A stretch of 10,069 nt of DNA from Betaproteobacteria bacterium UBA6910 (GTDB lineage: Bacteria; Pseudomonadota; Gammaproteobacteria; Burkholderiales; UBA6910). This document shows positions 1 to 8,040 of the stretch, piece after piece. The translations under genes were made by a program, and so were the position numbers. Positions within the stretch are counted from its first letter, which is position 1; each line of letters begins with the position of its first letter. Where the stretch lies: positions 1 through 10,069 of the forward strand of contig DKBC01000343.1 in the NCBI GenBank assembly GCA_002451065.1, in the 5' to 3' direction. The notes beneath the pieces were generated by a model. It searched no databases. It had not been told where the DNA came from and was given only the letters and a program-made list of their open reading frames with translations.

Positions 1-94
1 TGCGAGCCGCTGTCGTGGGATTTGGATACCCGGGGCGTTTTGGCTCCGACGTAACCTGCGTGCGCAGGTTAGTCTCCGCCGAAGCGGCTCGAGG
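1..94 (+). repeat. 94-bp direct repeat, copy 1
   Basis: This copy is identical, base for base, to 129-222, at an offset of 128 bp. It begins at the very first base of the window, so its true left limit is unknown. Near its ends are 9-bp inverted repeats, CGAGCCGCT (3-11) and AGCGGCTCG (83-91). In its middle is a 9-bp-stem hairpin, TAACCTGCG / CGCAGGTTA (52-60 and 63-71). Identity stops at 94, and the 24 bases that follow (95-118) only loosely resemble the 24 after copy 2. The symmetric ends resemble a small non-autonomous mobile repeat or a structured RNA element, but no transposase or known family is recognised. Confidence 0.9.
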
Positions 95-122
95 CCTTGA
101 ACGCGGGGAAGCCGTCCGATGA
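3..122 (+). other. Micro-ORF through repeat copy 1 (5' end outside window)
   Basis: An open frame enters from the window edge and reads RAAVVGFGYPGRF at its start, then ends at TGA 120-122. The stop overlaps the ATG of the next micro-ORF (ATGA, 119-122). By the 128-bp period its own ATG would lie at position -9, outside the window. No product is recognised beyond the short Rossmann-like GxGxxG motif. It may be a decayed or partial gene start rather than an expressed peptide. Confidence 0.25.
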
Positions 123-250
123 GCAACATGCGAGCCGCTGTCGTGGGATTTGGATACCCGGGGCGTTTTGGCTCCGACGTAACCTGCGTGCGCAGGTTAG
201 TCTCCGCCGAAGCGGCTCGAGGAGACGAGATGGCGGACGCCGCGTTATGA
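119..250 (+). other. Micro-ORF through repeat copy 2 (43 codons), overlapping gnnA start
   Basis: ATG 119 opens a 43-codon frame ending at TGA 248-250, which overlaps the gnnA ATG (ATGA, 247-250). Its first 17 residues, MSNMRAAVVGFGYPGRF, match the first 17 of the downstream oxidoreductase, MSQLRAAVIGVGYLGRF, at 12 positions with conservative changes at most others. The DNA differs mainly at third codon positions (32 of 51 bases equal by my count). After residue 17 the similarity ends. A purine-rich GAGGAGA (219-225) precedes an internal in-frame ATG at 230. This could be a leader peptide that couples translation to gnnA, or the remnant of a truncated gnnA-like gene. Expression is not shown. 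Confidence 0.3.
129..222 (+). repeat. 94-bp direct repeat, copy 2
   Basis: Exact second copy of 1-94. The outer inverted repeats fall at 131-139 and 211-219, and the central hairpin arms at 180-188 and 191-199. The copy ends 24 bp before the ATG of the oxidoreductase gene. Copy 1 likewise ends 24 bp before an ATG at 119, so the unit spacing of 128 bp runs in register into the downstream gene. Perfect identity between copies implies recent duplication, gene conversion or an assembly effect. Confidence 0.9.
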
Positions 251-1199
251 GTCAGCTTCGCGCGGCGGTTATCGGCGTAGGCTACCTCGGCCGCTTTCAT
301 GCGCAGAAGTACGCGGGACTCGAAGGAGTCGACCTGGTTGGGGTCGTGGACACGGATGAGGCGCGGGCGCGGGCGGTGGCGGAGGAATGCGGGACCCGGC
401 CCTTCAGCCGGCTGGCAGATGTCCTGGGCAAGGTGGACGTGGTGTCGGTGGTGGTGCCCACCGAGTACCACTTCCCGGTGGGCAAGGCCTGCCTGGAGGC
501 CGGTGCCCATGTCCTGATGGAGAAGCCTGTGACCCAGACCGTGGAAGAGGCCGAGAACCTGATCCGGATCGGGAACGAGCGTGGCCGGCTGATTCAGGTG
601 GGGCATCTCGAGCGATTCAATCCCGCGTTCCTGGCGGTGCAGGACGTGCTGCACGACCCCATGTTCGTCGAGTCCCACCGCCTGGCCCCATTCAAGCCGC
701 GGGGCACGGACGTCAACGTGGTGCTCGATCTCATGATCCACGATATCGACATCATTCTGGACATGGTGAAGAACGACATTGTGGACATACGCGCCGCCGG
801 CTTCCCCGTGCTCACCGGGGAAGTGGACATTGCCCATGCGCGGCTCGAGTTTGCCAACGGCTGCATCGCGAACGTCACTGCGAGCCGGGTGAGCCAGATG
901 GCCATGCGGCGGATACGCGTGTTCCAGCATGACAGCTACCTCGCCATCGACTACCACACGCGCAAGGTCAGTCATGTGCGTCGAGTGAGTTCTGGCGAGG
1001 GGATGCCGAAATTGGAGGCGGAGGAGCGCGAGTTTCCCCAGTCGGACCCGCTGCTGGAGGAAATCAAGGCGTTTCTGGAGTCCGTGAGGCGGGGAGTGCC
1101 GCCCCCCGTGACCGCCGAGGACGGGAAGCGGGCTCTGGAAATCGCGCTGCGCGTCAACCGGGAAATGGAAGCGGCGATCAAGAGGTTCAGGGAAGCGCG

Positions 1200-1203
<4 letters not shown>
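247..1203 (+). CDS. gnnA: Gfo/Idh/MocA oxidoreductase, probable UDP-GlcNAc 3-dehydrogenase GnnA
   Basis: Predicted 318-aa cytoplasmic NAD(P)-dependent dehydrogenase. The N-terminal Rossmann fold carries GVGYLG at residues 10-15. The family EKP motif is at 92-94, and the putative active-site segment DLMIHDIDI is at 161-169 (His165, Asp166). GnnA oxidises the 3-OH of UDP-GlcNAc to a 3-keto sugar, which GnnB then aminates, giving UDP-GlcNAc3N for lipid A. The assignment rests on family motifs, on the overlapping aminotransferase (ATGA at 1200-1203) and on the lipid A acyltransferase that follows. I chose ATG 247 because the Rossmann motif begins right after it. The frame stays open upstream to 97, but that stretch lies in the repeat and is arginine-rich and unlike the family. 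Alternatives are WlbA-type or other nucleotide-sugar dehydrogenases. The family is certain, the substrate less so. Confidence 0.75.
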
Positions 1204-2291
<1,088 letters not shown>

Positions 2292-2296
2292 CGGCG

Positions 2297-3166
2297 ATGA
2301 CCCGGTTTGGAATTTTCCTGCTGTGGCTGCTTCACGGTCTGCCTTTCCTTCTGCAGGCGCGGATCGGGGCGGCTCTCGGGGGTCTCTATGGCATCGTCGA
2401 CCGGAGGCGCCGTCGCATTACGCGCACCAATTTGGGCCTTTGCTTTCCGCGGCTGAGCGAAGCGGAGCGCGAGCGCATCCTCAGGAAGCATTTTCGTGCC
2501 CTGGGTCGCAGCATGATCGAGCATGGCGTGCTCATCTGGTCCTCGCGAGAGCGCGTGCAGCGGCTGGTGCGGATGCGGGACGTGGAACACCTGGAGGCGA
2601 TGCGCGAGCGGCCGGTTATCCTGCTTGCCCCCCATTTCGTGGGAATGGACATGGGGGGCATCCGTGTTGCGATGGACTATGAGGGTGTTGCCTTGTATAG
2701 CCGTCAGAAGAATCAGCAGATCGACGAATTGCTGCTCCGGGCCCGGGTCCGGCTGGGCAAGAAAAGCATCCTGTGGCACCGTCAGGACGGGATCAGGCCC
2801 TTGGTGAGGGCGCTGCGCGAGGGCCATATCTTTTACTATCTGCCCGACATGGACCTGGGGTCCCGGGATTCCTTATTCGTGCCGTTTTTTGGCGTACCGG
2901 CGGCCACCATAACGGCGCTGCCGAGAATCGCTCGGATTACGGGAGCTTCGGTGGTGCCTATCGTCACCCGCCAGTTGCCAGGGGGTGAAGGATACGAGGC
3001 GCGGTGTTACCCGGCCTGGAAGAATTTCCCGTCCGATAATCTGGAGGCGGACGTTCGGCGCATGAACGATTTCATCGAGGCGCGGGTGCTGGAGATGCCG
3101 GAGCAGTACTGGTGGCTGCACCGGCGCTTCAAGACCCGCCCGCCGGGTGAACCCAAGATTTACTGA
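2297..3166 (+). CDS. LpxL/HtrB-type lipid A late acyltransferase
   Basis: Predicted 289-aa inner-membrane acyltransferase. It adds a secondary acyl chain, from acyl-ACP, to a lipid A precursor on the cytoplasmic face. A hydrophobic N-terminal segment (about residues 5-33) can anchor it. The catalytic H-x4-D motif is HFVGMD (His113, Asp118) in LLAPHFVGMDMGG. Other LpxL/LpxM hallmarks are TITALPRIARITGASVVPI and the C-terminal YWWLHRRFKTRPPGEP. The gene starts 5 bp after gnnB, so it is probably in the same transcript. LpxL, LpxM and LpxP cannot be told apart from sequence alone, so no symbol is given. The Shine-Dalgarno is weak, which suggests coupling to the gene before. Confidence 0.88.
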   Translation: MTRFGIFLLWLLHGLPFLLQARIGAALGGLYGIVDRRRRRITRTNLGLCFPRLSEAERERILRKHFRALGRSMIEHGVLIWSSRERVQRLVRMRDVEHLEAMRERPVILLAPHFVGMDMGGIRVAMDYEGVALYSRQKNQQIDELLLRARVRLGKKSILWHRQDGIRPLVRALREGHIFYYLPDMDLGSRDSLFVPFFGVPAATITALPRIARITGASVVPIVTRQLPGGEGYEARCYPAWKNFPSDNLEADVRRMNDFIEARVLEMPEQYWWLHRRFKTRPPGEPKIY

Positions 3167-3173
3167 GACGCAG

Positions 3174-3686
3174 ATGTCCGCGGCAGTGAGGGTGGCTCCG
3201 CTGGAGCGTGACGGAATCGGCGCCCTCGTGGCCTTAGCCAGGGAGATCTGGCATGCCCACTATCCGGACATCATCTCCCACGACCAGATAGAATACATGC
3301 TTGCCCAGCGTTACTCGCCGGACGTGATCCGCGATGAACTGGGGCGCGCTGGCATTTGGTGGGACGTCTTGCGGGAGGACGGGCGGCTTGCGGGGTTCAG
3401 TTCCTATTTCTTGACGGGCAAGCCGGGCGAAATGAAACTCGACAAGCTCTACGTTGATACCGCGCGGCAGCGGCGGGGCTACGGAGGACGACTGATTGAG
3501 AGGGCGACCGAGGTGGCACGGTCCCGGGGCTGTGACCGCCTCGTCCTGACGGTCAACAAGCGCAACGCGATCGCGATAGCCGCCTATCGGAAACACGGAT
3601 TCGAGGTAGTGGACGCGGTGGTGACGGACATCGGTGGTGGTTTCGTGATGGACGATTATGTCATGGCGCTGCAAGTGACGGCATGA
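3174..3686 (+). CDS. GNAT-family N-acetyltransferase
   Basis: Predicted 170-aa cytoplasmic acetyltransferase. The core is LDKLYVDTARQRRGYGGRLI, whose R-x-x-G-x-G/A-like segment (RQRRGYGG) binds acetyl-CoA pyrophosphate. A helix with NAIAIAAYRKHGFEVV, typical of GNAT motif B, follows. The substrate is unknown; small-molecule amines and protein N-termini or lysines are both possible. I took ATG 3174, 7 bp after the acyltransferase stop. A GTG at 3147, inside the upstream gene, would add nine residues. The 3' end overlaps the next gene by ATGA. The pairing with a CoA-binding protein may be functional or just operon packing. Confidence 0.85.
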   Translation: MSAAVRVAPLERDGIGALVALAREIWHAHYPDIISHDQIEYMLAQRYSPDVIRDELGRAGIWWDVLREDGRLAGFSSYFLTGKPGEMKLDKLYVDTARQRRGYGGRLIERATEVARSRGCDRLVLTVNKRNAIAIAAYRKHGFEVVDAVVTDIGGGFVMDDYVMALQVTA

Positions 3687-4102
3687 GCTTTGAAAATCCG
3701 GACCCGGATGCCCTCTGCAACATGCTCAAGAACGAGGTCAAGACCATCGCGGTCGTCGGTCTGTCTCCCCACGCCAGCCGCCCGAGCCATCGCGTTGCCG
3801 CCGGCCTTCAGCGGCTTGGCTACCGGATCGTGCCGGTGCGGCCCCTGGTGAAGGAAGTGCTGGGGGAGCCCGCCTACCCGGACCTCTCGAGCGTTCCGGT
3901 GCGGGTGGACCTGGTCAATGTGTTCCGCGCGGCACATCACATCGGGCCCATCGTGGACGAATGCCTGCGGCGGGGGCTCCGGCGGCTTTGGCTTCAGCAG
4001 GGGATCGTCGATGAGCAGGCGGCGCGGCGTGCCCGGGCGGCCGGCATGACCGTGGTCATGGATCTCTGCATCATGACTCACTACCGCACGCGCTGCCAAT
4101 GA
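3683..4102 (+). CDS. CoA-binding domain protein (YccU-like)
   Basis: Predicted 139-aa single-domain Rossmann-type protein of the CoA_binding_2 family, similar in length to E. coli YccU. Visible landmarks are [20 protein letters not shown], the nucleotide-binding strand and loop with the family's S-x-R-P-S pattern, then [21 protein letters not shown], then VVMDLCI near the end, a usual spot for a conserved Cys. The cellular role of this family is not established. CoA binding is inferred from homology to succinyl-CoA synthetase alpha subunits. It overlaps its neighbours by 4 bp on both sides, so it is tied translationally to the acetyltransferase and dapF. Confidence 0.88.
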   Translation: MSFENPDPDALCNMLKNEVKTIAVVGLSPHASRPSHRVAAGLQRLGYRIVPVRPLVKEVLGEPAYPDLSSVPVRVDLVNVFRAAHHIGPIVDECLRRGLRRLWLQQGIVDEQAARRARAAGMTVVMDLCIMTHYRTRCQ

Positions 4103-4929
4103 GGCTCAAGTTCACCAAGATGCAGGGCCTCGGCAACGACTTCGTGGCGATCGACGGGGTCACCACCCGGGTAGCGCTGACCCGCGATAAGTTGCGTCTT
4201 CTCGCCGATCGCCATTTCGGCGTCGGCTGTGACCAGATACTTTTCGTGGAGCCGCCGACGCGCAGCGACGCCGACTTCCGCTACCGCATCTACAATGCGG
4301 ATGGCGGCGAGGTTGAGCAGTGCGGCAATGGGGCTCGCTGCTTCGTCCGCTTCGTGCGGGACAGGGGGCTGACGTCGGCCAGCCAAATCCGCGCGGAGAC
4401 CCTGGCGGGCGTGATCGTGCCGCGGCTGGAGGCTGACGGCCAAGTGACCGTGGATATGGGCATGCCGCGCTTCGAGCCCGCGGAGATCCCTTTTAATGCC
4501 GATGAACGTGAACTTACTTACCGACTGGAGGTGGAAGGGCGCGAGGTGGAAATTTCCGCGGTATCCATGGGCAATCCCCACGCAGTGCAGGTTGTCGCCT
4601 GTGTTGATGCCGCCCCGGTTCCCATCCAGGGACCGTTGATCGAGGCGCACCCGCGGTTCCCGAAACGGGTGAACGCGGGGTACATGGAGGTGGTGAACCG
4701 CGGACACGTCCGGCTGCGGGTCTACGAGCGCGGCGCGGGAGAGACTCTTGCCTGCGGCACCGGGGCTTGCGCGGCGGTCGTGAGCGGCATCCAGCGCGGC
4801 CTGCTGGACGAAGCAGTGCGGGTTTCGACCCGCGGCGGCGACCTCAGGGTACGCTGGGCCGGAGAGGGCGAGCCGGTGTGGATGACCGGTCCGGCTGAAA
4901 CCGTATTCGAAGGCGAAATTGAACTCTAG
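4099..4929 (+). CDS. dapF: Diaminopimelate epimerase
   Basis: Predicted 276-aa cytoplasmic, cofactor-independent epimerase. It converts LL- to meso-diaminopimelate for lysine and peptidoglycan synthesis. The two catalytic cysteines are present: Cys75 in [16 protein letters not shown] and Cys219 in [11 protein letters not shown]. Both diagnostic blocks, [13 protein letters not shown] near the N-terminus and SMGNPHAV at 156-163, are intact, and the length matches the family. It starts by ATGA overlap with the CoA-binding gene. The order dapF, DUF484, xerC is conserved in many beta- and gammaproteobacteria. Confidence 0.97.
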   Translation: MRLKFTKMQGLGNDFVAIDGVTTRVALTRDKLRLLADRHFGVGCDQILFVEPPTRSDADFRYRIYNADGGEVEQCGNGARCFVRFVRDRGLTSASQIRAETLAGVIVPRLEADGQVTVDMGMPRFEPAEIPFNADERELTYRLEVEGREVEISAVSMGNPHAVQVVACVDAAPVPIQGPLIEAHPRFPKRVNAGYMEVVNRGHVRLRVYERGAGETLACGTGACAAVVSGIQRGLLDEAVRVSTRGGDLRVRWAGEGEPVWMTGPAETVFEGEIEL

Positions 4930-4951
4930 GAAACGCGACGGAAGGAATGAC

Positions 4952-5602
4952 ATGAGATCGGAAGACGTGGCGCGCTACCTTCGGGATCACCCGGAGTTCT
5001 TCGACGAGCAGGCGGAGGTGCTGGCCGAAATCTACGTTCCTCATCCCCACGGGGGTCGCGCCATCCCCATCGCCGAGCGGCAGATGGTGTCCTTGAGGGA
5101 GAAGAACAAGTCCCTGGAGGACAAGCTTCGCGAGTTCCTCCGCTTCGGCGAGGAAAACGACGCGATCGGCGAGAAGGTACACCGTTTGGCGCTGGCGCTG
5201 CTGTCCGCCAACGACCTGCAGAACTTGGTGCATTCCCTCGGTTTTAACCTGCGGGAGGATTTCGCGGTCCCTCACGTGGCCCTGCGCATCTGGGGCGTGA
5301 ACGCCGACGCGCTGATGCTGCCCGAGTTTTCCCCGGTCAGCGCCGCGGTTCGCGACCTGGCGGAGGGGCTCCAGCATCCGTACTGTGGCCCTCACGCACT
5401 GGATGAGGTCGGGGGGTGGTTCGGGGAGCAGCGCCCGGCCCTGCGTTCCTATGCCCTGGTGGGTCTGCGGCGGGACAAGCCCCTCGGGCTGCTTGCGATG
5501 GCGAGCGAGGACCCGGAGCGTTTCTACCCCGAGATGGGTACTCTGTACCTTACCCGGATCGGGGAAATGTTGAGCGCGGCACTCTCGCGTTACGCGCCTT
5601 AG
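4952..5602 (+). CDS. DUF484 family protein
   Basis: Predicted 216-aa protein of the DUF484 family, whose members sit between dapF and xerC in many proteobacteria and resemble GAF domains. The N-terminal block, SEDVARYLRDHPEFFDEQAEV, is characteristic. A charged, possibly coiled segment around residues 45-70 (REKNKSLEDKLREFLRFGEEN) links it to the GAF-like part. No enzymatic residues are known for the family. I chose ATG 4952 because GGAAGGA (4940-4946) lies just upstream; an in-frame TTG at 4919 inside the dapF end is less likely. A link to chromosome resolution is suggested only by its constant position beside xerC. Confidence 0.9.
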   Translation: MRSEDVARYLRDHPEFFDEQAEVLAEIYVPHPHGGRAIPIAERQMVSLREKNKSLEDKLREFLRFGEENDAIGEKVHRLALALLSANDLQNLVHSLGFNLREDFAVPHVALRIWGVNADALMLPEFSPVSAAVRDLAEGLQHPYCGPHALDEVGGWFGEQRPALRSYALVGLRRDKPLGLLAMASEDPERFYPEMGTLYLTRIGEMLSAALSRYAP

Positions 5603-5610
5603 ACCGGGCC

Positions 5611-6498
5611 GTGGGCGGCGAGAATTATATCCAGGGATTCCTCTCGCACCTTGCGAATGAGCGGCGCTTGTCCCGCCTCACCTGCGGCAGTTACGAGCGG
5701 GACGTGAGAACGCTTCTCGCGCTGGCGGGCGATATTCCCCTGGACCGGCTCGGAGTGCATCAAATCCGGCGCTTCGTGGCCCAGCTCCATGCCCAGGGGC
5801 TCGGCGGCAAGAGCCTCGCGCGCCACCTTTCGGCGTGGCGGGGTTTCTTCAATTACCTGGCGCGGGACCATGCCTTGAAGTCGAACCCGTGCGCCGGCGT
5901 GCGGGCCCCGAAGTCGCCCAAGGCGCTTCCCGCGGCGCTTTCTCCCGACGACGCCGGGCGTCTGCTCGACGTGCCGGCCGAAGGCCTCCTTCAGCTGCGG
6001 GACAAGGCAATGTTTGAGGTGATCTACTCATCCGGTTTACGGCTTGCCGAACTGGTGGGCCTCGACGTCGGAGATGTGGACTTGGCGGAAGGGACGGCGA
6101 GAGTGACCGGGAAGGGCTCCAAGACGCGTGTGGTTCCGGTGGGCCGCCACGCCTTGCGGGCGCTGGAATCCTGGCTGAGGGTGCGCGAAAAGTTGGTGCG
6201 GGCCGGGGAGACCGCGATGTTTCTGAATCGCGAGGGCCGAAGGCTCGGTCCCCGCCTGGTGCAACAGCGGCTGAAGCTCTGGGCCTTGCGGCTGGGGATC
6301 GCCGCCAATGTGCATCCCCATGTCTTGCGCCATTCGTTTGCGTCCCATGTGCTGCAGTCGAGCGGCGACTTGCGGGCGGTGCAGGAGATGCTGGGGCACT
6401 CCAGCATCAGCACGACGCAGGTTTATGCGCATCTGGATTTTCAGCACTTGGCCAAGGTCTACGACGCGGCGCACCCGCGGGCGAAGCGCAAGAAATGA
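5611..6498 (+). CDS. xerC: Site-specific tyrosine recombinase XerC
   Basis: Predicted 295-aa recombinase that, with XerD, resolves chromosome dimers at dif. The N-terminal SAM-like core-binding domain spans about 1-95 and the catalytic domain about 105-290. All catalytic residues are visible: Arg144 (SSGLRLAEL), Lys168 (TGKGSK), His237 and Arg240 (HVLRHSFASH), His263 (LGHSSISTTQ) and the nucleophile Tyr272 (VYAH). Their spacing and the length match E. coli XerC closely. The start is a GTG at 5611, 8 bp after the DUF484 stop. The frame is open further upstream inside DUF484, but that part has no family similarity. Its last 13 codons are nearly duplicated about 146 bp downstream. Confidence 0.95.
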   Translation: MGGENYIQGFLSHLANERRLSRLTCGSYERDVRTLLALAGDIPLDRLGVHQIRRFVAQLHAQGLGGKSLARHLSAWRGFFNYLARDHALKSNPCAGVRAPKSPKALPAALSPDDAGRLLDVPAEGLLQLRDKAMFEVIYSSGLRLAELVGLDVGDVDLAEGTARVTGKGSKTRVVPVGRHALRALESWLRVREKLVRAGETAMFLNREGRRLGPRLVQQRLKLWALRLGIAANVHPHVLRHSFASHVLQSSGDLRAVQEMLGHSSISTTQVYAHLDFQHLAKVYDAAHPRAKRKK

Positions 6499-6709
6499 GG
6501 GATTTTGACTCTGGCCGCGCTTCGCGCTTGACGCTCGCTGGGTCCGCATTAGCCTGCGTCGCAACAAGCCGCTGCGCGGCGTGTCGTTGGCACCTGGCGA
6601 AGGTCGACGACGCGGCGCACCCGCGGGCAGCGAAGCAATCGAGAGCAAAGAAGTACGGGAGTTAGCGGGCCAAAGTCCGTCGCCCCCTAAGCCTTGGACT
6701 CTGGATCCG
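6499..6709 (+). other. 211-bp intergenic region with structured sequence and xerC tail copy
   Basis: This is the longest gap in the window. It can form a nested stem: GCCGCGC (6514-6520) pairs with GCGCGGC (6574-6580), and GACGC (6530-6534) pairs inside it with GCGTC (6556-6560). A near-copy of the xerC 3' end lies at 6591-6628. The 8-mer GACTCTGG occurs at both ends (6507-6514 and 6697-6704). No T-run follows any stem, so I see no intrinsic terminator. A TTGACG at 6528-6533 lacks a good -10 partner. A small RNA, a decayed mobile repeat or simple spacer are all possible. Confidence 0.5.
6591..6665 (+). pseudogene. Duplicated 3' tail of xerC
   Basis: Bases 6591-6628 match the xerC end at 6445-6482 in 35 of 38 positions, including a 29-bp core with a single mismatch. 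Translated in the xerC frame it reads HLAKVDDAAHPRA, against HLAKVYDAAHPRA in xerC. It then continues with a diverged lysine-rich tail to TAG 6663-6665, echoing the AKRKK end of the real gene. There is no similarity to xerC upstream of 6591, so it is a fragment. It could be a tandem-duplication scar, or the trace of an element that integrated at the xerC 3' end. Confidence 0.7.
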
Positions 6710-7921
6710 ATGGATGCCCTGATTCTCAAGCCCGGCAAGGAGAAGTCCCTCCAGCGCCGGCACCCCTGGATCTATTCCGGCGCCGTGGCGCGGGTGAAGG
6801 GCGAGCCCGCGGCCGGTGACACGGTGCGCATCGTTTCCGCCGATGGCGTCTTTCTGTCCCACGCGGCCTACAGCCCCGCATCGCGGATCCGGGCGCGGGT
6901 CTGGAACTGGTCCGAGGCCGAGGCGGTGGACGAGAGCCTCATGTTCCAGAGGCTCCGCGCCGCGCTGGCGGGGCGCGAGTCCCTGGAGGCGTTCCGGCAT
7001 CCGAAGGGCGCGGTGCGTCTGGTGCACGGTGAATCGGACGGACTGCCCGGCATCATCGCCGACCGCTACGCCGAGACCATCGTCCTGCAATGCCTCAGCG
7101 CGGGTGCCGAGCGCTGGCGGAAAACCATCGCCGGACAGCTGCTCCAGCTGACGGGATGCGCCTGCGTCTATGAGCGCTCCGACGCCGAGGTGCGGCAGAT
7201 GGAGGGGCTGTCGCCGCGCCATGGGCTTTTGCTCGGGGCCGAACCGCCGGAGCGGGTGGAATCCTTCGAGCCCGGGTCCCCGGGACTGCGGTTCCTGGCG
7301 GACGTGCGCCGTGGCCAGAAGACCGGGCTGTTCCTGGACCAGCGCGACAGCCGCGCGCTGATCGGGAGCGTGGCGCGCGGCGCGGATGTGCTCGATGTTT
7401 TCTGCTACGCGGGAGGTTTCAGCCTGGCGGCTTTGGCGGGGGGTGCCCGCTCGGTACTCGCCCTGGACAGTTCTGGCGACGCTCTATCCGTGGCCCGGGA
7501 GAATATGGCATTGAACGGCCTGCCGCCGGACCGGACCGAGTGGCGCCAGGCGGATGCCTTCAAGGCGCTCCGGCTCTTGCGGGACCAGGGCCGCAGCTTC
7601 GACCTGATCATCGTGGATCCGCCCAAGTTCGCTCCCACGGCGGCCCACGTGGAGCGCGCGGCCCGGGCCTACAAGGACATCAACCTCCAGGCCTTCAAGC
7701 TGCTACGGCCGGGCGGTGCCATGGCCACGTTCTCGTGCTCCGGCGCTGTGGGGATCGAATTGTTTCAAAAGATTCTGGCGGGCGCGGCACTGGATGCCGG
7801 GGTCACGGCAACCGTCGAGAAGAGGCTGATGGCGGCGCCCGATCACCCCGTGTCCCTCAGTTTTCCGGAGAGCGAGTACCTGAAGGGTCTGGTGTGCCGC
7901 GCGCGTATTGACAGCGGGTAG
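6710..7921 (+). CDS. rlmI: 23S rRNA (cytosine-C5) methyltransferase RlmI
   Basis: Predicted 403-aa class I SAM-dependent methyltransferase, close to the 396 aa of E. coli RlmI, which makes m5C1962 in 23S rRNA. The N-terminal PUA-like domain starts with LKPGKEKSLQRRHPWIYSGA. GQKTGLFLDQRD is at 202-213, and the SAM-binding motif DVFCYAGGFSLAAL at 229-242. Motif IV is DPPKF at 303-307, and FSCSG at 341-345 carries the likely catalytic Cys343. ATG 6710 is chosen because the conserved PUA segment begins there; the open frame extends to 6581, but that part is intergenic in character. Other members of this COG1092 family methylate different sites, so the exact target is inferred. Confidence 0.88.
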   Translation: MDALILKPGKEKSLQRRHPWIYSGAVARVKGEPAAGDTVRIVSADGVFLSHAAYSPASRIRARVWNWSEAEAVDESLMFQRLRAALAGRESLEAFRHPKGAVRLVHGESDGLPGIIADRYAETIVLQCLSAGAERWRKTIAGQLLQLTGCACVYERSDAEVRQMEGLSPRHGLLLGAEPPERVESFEPGSPGLRFLADVRRGQKTGLFLDQRDSRALIGSVARGADVLDVFCYAGGFSLAALAGGARSVLALDSSGDALSVARENMALNGLPPDRTEWRQADAFKALRLLRDQGRSFDLIIVDPPKFAPTAAHVERAARAYKDINLQAFKLLRPGGAMATFSCSGAVGIELFQKILAGAALDAGVTATVEKRLMAAPDHPVSLSFPESEYLKGLVCRARIDSG

Positions 7922-7958
7922 CCGGCGAGCCATCGTCGGTTCGGGGTGCAAGCCCAAT

Positions 7959-7975
7959 GTTCCCGCTTCGGGAGC
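7959..7975 (+). other. Small hairpin between rlmI and the STAS gene
   Basis: GTTCCCG (7959-7965) can pair with CGGGAGC (7969-7975) around a 3-nt loop, including one G-T wobble. It lies 38 bp after the rlmI stop. No T-tract follows, so a standard intrinsic terminator is not supported. It may be a weak pause or RNA-stability element. Confidence 0.25.
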
Positions 7976-8006
7976 GACGCTCGCCACGCCGCCCTTCGCC
8001 GGTATC

Positions 8007-8016
8007 GGGAGGTGAA
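8007..8016 (+). promoter_or_regulatory. Strong Shine-Dalgarno before ATG 8017
   Basis: GGGAGGTGAA contains an 8-base match to the anti-Shine-Dalgarno (GGAGGTGA) and ends directly before ATG 8017. The GGAGG core is only 4 nt from the start codon, which is short but usable. It is the main reason for placing the STAS protein start here and not at the GTG codons at 8089 and 8092. Confidence 0.5.
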
Positions 8017-8040
8017 ATGGCAGCGCAACATGTTTATAAT
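8012..8040 (+). promoter_or_regulatory. Sigma-70-like promoter ahead of the STAS/hslVU genes
   Basis: A perfect TATAAT (8035-8040) sits 17 bp after GTGAAA (8012-8017), which matches four of six bases of TTGACA. The site stands in an unusually AT-rich patch of a GC-rich sequence, and transcription would start near 8047. It would drive the STAS gene and probably hslVU independently of rlmI. It overlaps the strongest ribosome-binding site and ATG (8007-8019), so transcripts made from it would need a start further down, such as GTG 8089 or 8092. Confidence 0.5.

Noticed and set aside
97..246. N-terminal extension of the oxidoreductase (open frame from 97)
   Set aside because: The stretch is translated out of the repeat, is arginine-rich, and has no resemblance to the family. 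The Rossmann motif starts right after ATG 247.
6528..6556. Promoter with TTGACG in the xerC-rlmI gap
   Set aside because: No acceptable -10 hexamer at 16-18 bp spacing; the best candidate, TAGCCT, matches only three bases.
6581..6709. N-terminal extension of RlmI
   Set aside because: It covers the duplicated xerC tail in another frame and has no similarity to the PUA domain, which begins at 6710.
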